From contig NW_027473691.1 of the NCBI RefSeq assembly GCF_050947335.1, forward strand, positions 111,264 to 175,263: DNA of 64,000 nucleotides, given 5' to 3'. The position numbers were made by a program, and so were the translations under genes. Under the pieces are notes generated by a model. The model saw only the letters and a list, made by a program, of their open reading frames with translations, was not told the DNA's origin and made no database searches. Source of the stretch: Megachile rotundata. Taxonomy: Eukaryota > Arthropoda > Insecta > Hymenoptera > Megachilidae. This document shows positions 55,908-64,000 of the stretch, one piece after another; positions within the stretch are counted from its first letter, which is position 1, and every line of letters starts with the position of its first letter.

Positions 55908-58900
55908 AGCATAATATGGCTAATAATATGAGTTAGATTGGTAATAATAAAAGTAATAAGTATAGTAATTGTCGTTCTATCGATCATATCTGCATAATAT
56001 GGTTAATAATATGAGTTAGATTCATAATAGTGAGTGTAATAAGTATAGTAATTGTCGTTCTATCGATCATATCTGCATAATATGTTTAATAATAGGAGTT
56101 AAATTGATAATAGTGAGTGTAATAAGTATTGTAATTGTCGTTCTGTCGTCCATATAAGCATAATATGGCTAATACTACAAGTTAGATTGATAATAATAAG
56201 AGTAATAAGTATAGTAATTGTCGTTCTATCGATCACATAAGCGTAATATGTCTAATAATATGAGTTAGATTGATAATAGTAAGAGTAATAAGTATAGTAA
56301 TTATCGTTCTACCGATCATATGAGCATGATATGGCTAATAATATTAGTTAGATTGATAATAATAAGAGTAATAAGTATAGTAATTGTCATTCTATCGATC
56401 ACATAAGCATAATATGGCTAATAATATGAGTTAGATTGATAATAATAAAAGTATTCAGTATAGTAATTGTCGTTCTATCGATCATATCTGCATAATATGG
56501 TTAATAATATGAGTTAGATTCATAATAGTGAGTGTAATAAGTATAGTAATTGTCGTTCTATCGATCATATCAGCATAATATGTTTAATAATAGGAGTTAA
56601 ATTGATAATAGTGAGTGTAATAAGTATTGTAATTGTCGTTCTGTCGTCCATATAAGCATAATATGGCTAATACTACAAGTTAGATTGATAATAATAAGAG
56701 TAATAAGTATAGTAATTGTCGTTCTATCGATCACATAAGCATAATATGGCTAATAATATGAGTTAGATTGATGATAGTAACAGTAATAAGTATAGTAATT
56801 ATCGTTCTACCGATCATATGAGCATGATATGTCTAATAATATGAGTTAGATTGATAATAATAAGAGTAATAAGTACCGTAATTGTCATTCTATCGATCAC
56901 ATAAGCATAATATGGCTAATAATATGAGTTAGATTGATAATAATAAGAGTGATAAGTATAGTAATTGTCGTTCTATCGATCATATAAGCATAATATGGCT
57001 AATAATATGAGTTAGATTGATAATAATAAGAGTAATGAGTATTGTAACTGTCGTTCTATCGATCATATAAGCATAATATGGTTAATAATATGCGTTAGAT
57101 TGATAATAGTAAGAGTAATGAGTATAGTAATTGTCGTTCTATCGATCACATAAGCATAATATGGCTAATAATATGAGTTAGATTGATAATAATAAGAGTA
57201 ATAAGTATAGTAATTGTCGTTCTATCGATCACATAAGCATAATATGGCTAATAATATGAGTTAGATTGATAATAATAAGAGTAATAAGTATAGTAATTGT
57301 CGTTCTATCGATCACATAAGCATAATATGGCTAATAATATGAGTTAGATTGATAATAGTAAGAGTAATAAGTATAGTAATTATCGTTCTACCGATCATAT
57401 GAGCATAATATGGCTAATAATATGAGTTAGATTGATAAAAGTGAGTGTAATAAGTATAGCAATTGTAGTTCTATTGCTCATATAAGCATAATATGGTTAA
57501 TAATATGCGTTAGATTGATAATAATTAGAGTAATAAGTATAGTAATTATCGTTCTACCGATCATATAAGCATAATATGGCTAATAATATGAGTTAGATTG
57601 ATAGCAGGGAGTGTAACAAGTATAGTAATTGTCGATCTATCGATCATATAAGCATAATATGGCTAATAATATGGGTTAGATTGATAATGATAAGAGTAAT
57701 AACTATAGTAATTGTCGTTCTATCGATCATATAAGCATGATATGGCTAATAATATGAGTTAGATTTATAATAATAAGAGTAATAAGTATAGTAATTGTTG
57801 TTCTATCGATCATATCTGCATAATATGGTTAATAATATGAGTTAGATTGATAATAGTGAGTGTAATAAGTATAGTAATTGTAGTTCTATTGCTCATATAA
57901 GCATAAATTGGTTAATAATATGCGTTAGATTGATAATAATAAGAGTAATAAGTATAGTGATTGTCGTCCTATCGATCATATCTGCATAATATGGTTAATA
58001 ATATGAGTTAGATTGACAATAGTGAGTGTGATAAGTATAGTAATTGTCGTTCTATCGATCACATAAGCATAATATGGCTAATAATATGAGATAAATGGAT
58101 AATAATAAGAGTAATGAGTATAGTAATTGTCGTTCTAGCGATCATATAAGCATAATATGGTTAATAATATGAGTTAGATTGATAATAATAAGAGTAATAA
58201 GTATAGTAATTGTCGTTCCATCGATCATATCTGCATAATATGGTTCATAATATGAGTTAGATTGATTATCGTGAGTGTAATAAGTATAGTAATTGTAGTT
58301 CTATTGCTCATATAAGCATAATATGGTTAATAATATGCGATAGATTGATAATAATAAGAGTAATGTGTATAGTAATTGTCGTTCTAGCGATCATATAAGA
58401 ATAATATGGCTAATAATATGAGTTAGATTGATAATAATAAGAGTAATAAGTATAGTAATTGTCGTTCTATCGATCATATCTGCATAATATGGTTAATAAT
58501 ATGAGTTAGATTGATAACAGTGAGTGTAACAAGTATAGTAATTGGCGATCTATCGATCATATAAGCATAATATGGCTAATAATATGGGTTAGATTGATAA
58601 TGATAAGAGTAATAACTATAGTAATTGTCGTTCTATCGATCATATAAGCATGATATGGCTAATAATATGAGTTAGATTGATAATAATAAGAGTAATGAGT
58701 ATAGTAATTGCCGTTCTATCGATCACATAAGCATAATATGGTTAATAATATGCGTTAGATTGATAATAATAAGAGTAATGAGTATAGTAATTGTCGTTCT
58801 ATCGATCACATAAGCATAATATGGCTAATAATATGAGTTAGATTGATAATAATAAGAGTAATGAGTATAGTAATTGTCGTTCTATCGATCATATAAGCAT

Positions 58901-61900
58901 AATATGGCTAATAATATGAGTTAGATTGATAATAATAAAAGTAATAAGTATAGTAATTGTCGTTCTATTGATCATATCTGCATAATATGGTTATTAATAT
59001 GAGTTAGATTGATAATAGTGAGTGTAATAAGTATAGTAATTGTAGTTCTATTGCTCATATAAGCATAATATGGTTAATAATATGCGTTAGATTGATAATA
59101 ATAAGAGTAATGAGTATAGTAATTGTCGTTCTATCGATCACATAAGCATAATATGGCTAATAATATGAGTGTGATTGATAATAATAAAAGTAATAAGTAT
59201 AGTAATTGTCGTTCTATCGATCATATCTGCATAATATGGTTAATAATATGAGTTAGATTCATAATAGTGAGTGTAATAAGTATAGTAATTGTCGTTCTAT
59301 CGATCATATCTGCATAATATGTTTAATAATAGGAGTTAAATTGATAATAGTGAGTGTAATAAGTATTGTAATTGTCGTTCTGTCGTCCACATAAGCATAA
59401 TATGGCTAATACTACAAGTTAGATTGATAATAATAAGAGTAATAAGTATAGTAATTGTCGTTCTATCGATCACATAAGCATAATATGTCTAATAATATGA
59501 GTTAGATTGATAATAGTAAGAGTAATAAGTATAGTAATTATCGTTCTACCGATCACATGAGCATGATATGGCTAATAATATTAGTTAGATTGATAATAAT
59601 AAGAGTAATAAGTATAGTAATTGTCATTCTATCGATCACATAAGCATAATATGGCTAATAATATGAGTTAGATTGATAATAATAAGAGTGATAAGCATAG
59701 TAATTGTCGTTCTATCGATCATATAAGCATAATATGGCTAATAATATGAGTTAGATTGATAATAATAAGAGTAATGAGTATAGTAATTGTCGTTCTATCG
59801 ATCACATAAGCATAATATGGCTAATAATATGAGTTAGATTGATAATAATAAAAGTATTCAGTATAGTAATTGTCGTTCTATCGATCATATCTGCATAATA
59901 TGGTTAATAATATGAGTTAGATTCATAATAGTGAGTGTAATAAGTATAGTAATTGTCGTTCTATCGATCATATCAGCATAATATGTTTAATAATAGGAGT
60001 TAAATTGATAATAGTGAGTGTAATAAGTATTGTAATTGTCGTTCTGTCGTCCATATAAGCATAATATGGCTAATACTACAAGTTAGATTGATAATAATAA
60101 GAGTAATAAGTATAGTAATTGTCGTTCTATCGATCACATAAGCATAATATGGCTAATAATATGAGTTAGATTGATAATAGTAAGAGTAATAAGTATAGTA
60201 ATTATCGTTCTACCGATCATATGAGCATGATATGGCTAATAATATGAGTTAGATTGATAATAATAAGAGTAATAAGTACAGTAATTGTCATTCTATCGAT
60301 CACATAAGCATAATATGGCTAATAATATGAGTTAGATTGATAATAATAAGAGTGATAAGTATAGTAATTGTCGTTCTATCGATCATATAAGCATAATATG
60401 GCTAATAATATGAGTTAGATTGATAATAATAAGAGTAATGAGTATTGTAATTGTCGTTCTATCGATCATATAAGCATAATATGGCTAATAATATTAGTTA
60501 GATTGATAATAATAAAAGTAATAAGTATAGTAATTGTCGTTCTATCGATCATATCTGCATAATATGGTTAATAATATGAGTTAGATTGATAATAGTTAGT
60601 GTAATAAGTATAGTAATTGTAGTTCTATTGCTCATATAAGCATAATATGGTTAATAATATGCGTTAGATTGATAATAATAAGAGTAATGAGTATAGTAAT
60701 TGTCGTTCTATCGATCACATAAGCATAATATGGCTAATAATATGAGTTAGATTGATAATAGTAAGAGTAATAAGTATAGTAATTATCGTTCTACCGATCA
60801 TATGAGCATGATATGGCTAATAATATGAGTTAGATTGATAATAATAAGAGTAATAAGTATAGTAATTGTCATTCTATCGATCACATAAACATAATATGGC
60901 TAATAATATGAGTTAGATTGATAATAATAAGAGTGATAAGTATAGTAATTGTCGCTCTATCGATCATATAAGCATAATATGGCTAATAATATGAGTTAGA
61001 TTGATAATAGTAAGAGTAATGAGTATTGTAATTGTCGTTCTATCGATCATATAAGCATAATATGGCTAATAATATGAGTTAGATTGATAATAATAAAAGT
61101 AATAAGTATAGTAATTGTCGTTCTATCGATCATATCTGCATATTATGGTTAATAATATGAGTTAGATTGATAATAGTGAGTGTAATAAGTATAGTAATTG
61201 TAGTTCTATTGCTCATATAAGCATAATATGGTTAATAATATGCGTTAGATTGATAATAATAAGAGTAATGAGTATAGTAATTGTCGTTCTATCGATCACA
61301 TAAGCATAATATGGCTAATAATATGAGTTAGATTGATAATAATAAGAGTAATAAGTATAGTAATTGTCGTTCTATCGATCACATAAGCATAATATGGCTA
61401 ATAATATGAGTTAGATTGATAATAATAAGAGTAATAAGTATAGTAATTGTCGTTCTATCGATCACATAAGCATAATATGGCTAATAATATGAGTTAGATT
61501 GATAATATTAAGAGTAATAAGTATAGTAATTATCGTTCTACCGATCATATGAGCATAATATGGCTAATAATATGAGTTAGATTGATAAAAGTGAGTGTAA
61601 TAAGTATAGCAATTGTAGTTCTATTGCTCATATAAGCATAATATGGTTAATAATATGCGTTAGATTGATAATAATAAGAGTAATAAGTATAGTAATTATC
61701 GTTCTACCGATCATATAAGCATAATATGGCTAATAATATGAGTTAGATTGATAACAGGGAGTGTAACAAGTATAGTAATTGTCGATCTATCGATCATATA
61801 AGCATAATATGGCTAATAATATGGGTTAGATTGATAATGATAAGAGTAATAACTATAGTAATTGTCGTTCAATCGATCATATAAGCATGATATGGCTAAT

Positions 61901-64000
61901 AATATGAGTTAGATTTATAATAATAAGAGTAATAAGTATAGTAATTGTTGTTCTATCGATCATATCTGCATAATATGGTTAATAATATGAGTTAGATTGG
62001 TAATGGTGAGTGTAGTAAGTATAGTAATTGTAGTTCTATTGCTCATATAAGCATAATATGGTTAACAATATGCGATAGATTGATAATAATAAGAGTAATG
62101 AGTTTAGTAATTGTCGTTCTATCGATCACATAAGCATAATATGGCTAATAATATGAGTTAGATTGATAATAATAAAAGTAATAAGTATAGTAATTGTCGT
62201 TCTATCGATCATATCTGCATAATATGGTTAATAATATGAGTTAGATTGATAATAGTGAGTGTAATAAGTATAGTAATTGTAGTTCAATTGCTCATATAAG
62301 CATAATATGGTTAATAATATGCGTTAGATTGATAATAATAAGAGTAATGAGTATAGTAATTGTCGTTCTATCGATCACATAAGCATAATATGGCTAATAA
62401 TATGAGTTAGATTGATAATAGTAAGAGTAATAAGTATAGTAATTATCGTTCTACCGATCATATGAGCATGATATGGCTAATAATATGAGTTAGATTGATA
62501 ATAATAAGAGTAATAAGTATAGTAATTGTCATTCTATCGATCACATAAGCATAATATGGCTAATAATATGAGTTAGATTGATAATAATAAGAGTGATAAG
62601 TATAGTAATTGTCGCTCTATCGATCATATAAGCATAATATGGCTAATAATATGAGTTAGATTGATAATAGTAAGAGTAATGAGTATTGTAGTTGTCGTTC
62701 TATCGATCATATAAGCATAATATGGCTAATAATATGAGTTAGATTGATAATAATAAAAGTAATAAGTATAGTAATTGTCGTTCTATCGATCATATCTGCG
62801 TATTATGGTTAATAATATGAGTTAGATTGATAATAGTGAGTGTAATAAGTATTGTAATTGTCGTTCTGTCGTCCATATAAGCATAATATGGCTAATACTA
62901 CAAGTTAGATTGATAATAATAAGAGTAATAAGTATAGTAATTGTCGTTCTATCGATCACATAAGCATAATATGGCTAATAATATGAGTTAGATTGATAAT
63001 AGTAAGAGTAATAAGTATAGTAATTATCGTTCTACCGATCATATGAGCATGATATGGCTAATAATATGAGTTAGATTGATAATAATAAGAGTAATAAGTA
63101 TAGTAATTGTAGTTCTATTGCTCATATAAGCATAATATGGTTAATAATATGCGTTAGATTGATAATAATAAGAGTAATGAGTATAGTAATTGTCGTTCTA
63201 TCGATCACATAAGCATAATATGGCTAATAATATGAGTGTGATTGATAATAATAAAAGTAATAAGTATAGTAATTGTCGTTCTATCGATCATATCTGCATA
63301 ATATGGTTAATAATATGAGTTAGATTCATAATAGTGAGTGTAATAAGTATAGTAATTGTCGTTCTATCGATCATATCTGCATAATATGTTTAATAATAGG
63401 AGTTAAATTGATAATAGTGAGTGTAATAAGTATTGTAATTGTCGTTCTGTCGTCCACATAAGCATAATATGGCTAATACTACAAGTTAGATTGATAATAA
63501 TAAGAGTAATAAGTATAGTAATTGTCGTTCTATCGATCACATAAGCATAATATGTCTAATAATATGAGTTAGATTGATAATAGTAAGAGTAATAAGTATA
63601 GTAATTATCGTTCTACCGATCACATGAGCATGATATGGCTAATAATATTAGTTAGATTGATAATAATAAGAGTAATAAGTATAGTAATTGTCATTCTATC
63701 GATCACATAAGCATAATATGGCTAATAATATGAGTTAGATTGATAATAATAAGAGTGATAAGCATAGTAATTGTCGTTCTATCGATCATATAAGCATAAT
63801 ATGGCTAATAATATGAGTTAGATTGATAATAATAAGAGTAATGAGTATAGTAATTGTCGTTCTATCGATCACATAAGCATAATATGGCTAATAATATGAG
63901 TTAGATTGATAATAATAAAAGTATTCAGTATAGTAATTGTCGTTCTATCGATCATATCTGCATAATATGGTTAATAATATGAGTTAGATTCATAATAGTG
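55908..64000 (+). repeat. Super-repeat S3 (partial, cut by the window end)
   Basis: This segment follows S2 29202-37294 at an offset of 26,706, changing to 26,707 after about 60920 because S2 lost one base near 34213. It contains the 49-monomer arrangement of S2 (GAGTGTGATTG at 59167 and 63234, 4,067 apart) rather than the 22-monomer form of S1. It also carries the S2 variants A at 56865, T at 61508 and AGTTCAATTGCTC at 62281. The match is still running at base 64000, so the array continues beyond the window. Confidence 0.88.

Larger units (their letters stand above)
1..64000 (+). repeat. 83-bp satellite array filling the whole window
   Basis: Marker words such as CGTTCTATCG recur every 83 bases from the first base to the last (for example at 66 and 149, and at 1311 and 1394), with only rare small deletions. 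All units read in the same direction and no stretch departs from the satellite. The consensus has 21 G or C in 83 positions, about 25% GC, and more G than C on this strand (14 to 7). No gene, RNA gene, mobile element or unique spacer interrupts the array. Length, homogeneity and nested higher-order structure are what is known of centromeric or heterochromatic satellites in eukaryotes; centromere identity itself is inference. I do not recognise the family. Confidence 0.97.

Noticed and set aside
1..64000. CRISPR-like array of direct repeats
   Set aside because: The repeats are contiguous with no unique spacers; variation is a limited set of substitutions spread over each unit.
1..64000. CENP-B box in the monomer
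   Set aside because: The conserved pattern TTCG-N4-A-N2-CGGG is absent from the consensus and the variant classes; there is no CGGG in the common units.
1..64000. Repetitive protein-coding gene
   Set aside because: 83 is not a multiple of three and the units are full of TAA, TAG and TGA on the forward strand; no frame stays open beyond about 62 codons.
1..64000. Mitochondrial AT-rich control region or bacterial repeat region
   Set aside because: The length, the nested higher-order structure and the complete lack of genes in 64 kb do not fit either.
1..64000. Telomeric repeats, rRNA, tRNA or snRNA genes embedded in the array
   Set aside because: No departure from the satellite sequence was seen, and no short telomere-type unit or conserved RNA box occurs.
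2657..64000. Pure assembly duplication as the cause of the 26.6-kb super-repeat
   Set aside because: The copies differ by substitutions (for example 30159, 34801) and by whole-monomer gains and losses, so they are not one sequence pasted twice. Copy number errors in detail cannot be excluded without reads.

Overview
The whole 64,000-base window is one uninterrupted tandem satellite DNA array. The basic unit is an 83-bp monomer, always in the same orientation (about 771 units), with a consensus GC content near 25%. I see no protein-coding gene, RNA gene, transposon, CRISPR array or unique sequence on either strand. Long, gene-free satellite with nested higher-order structure is typical of centromeric or other constitutive heterochromatin in a eukaryotic chromosome. 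I do not recognise this satellite family and cannot name the organism.

The array has at least three layers. (1) The monomer begins AGCATAATATGG, has a TAAT-rich middle and ends TCGTTCTATCGATCACATA. It occurs as several recognisable variant classes (consensus a, and b, c, d, e), many of them in fixed neighbour order. (2) Blocks of monomers form higher-order repeats (HORs): a 32-monomer unit of 2,656 bp at the window start, a 22-monomer tandem duplication of 1,826 bp, a 49-monomer duplication of 4,066 bp, a 30-monomer HOR of 2,487 bp, a 7-monomer unit of 578 bp and a 19-monomer unit of 1,575 bp. (3) These blocks sit inside a super-repeat of about 26.5-26.7 kb: S1 at 2657-29201, S2 at 29202-55907 and a partial S3 at 55908-64000.

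Layout: 1-1940 is an extra copy of the S head. 1941-2656 matches the last 716 bases of S1. S1 runs head (2657-5772), 22-monomer duplication (5773-9444), mixed block (9445-14515), 30-monomer HOR with about 3.3 copies (14516-22638), post-HOR block (22639-26728) and tail (26729-29201). S2 repeats this order with four changes: a larger 49-monomer duplication at 32318-39484, only about 1.3 copies of the 30-monomer HOR (43301-46449), a 7-monomer insertion near 48 kb, and a longer tail with its own 578-bp and 1,575-bp tandems (50970-55702). S3 follows S2 closely and runs off the window end.

Periods and offsets come from matching rare marker variants by eye and measuring coordinates. They fit n x 83 minus small deletions that can be seen. 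Block edges are approximate, usually to within one monomer. The three short open frames in the window are chance readings of one variant monomer trio and are not annotated as genes.
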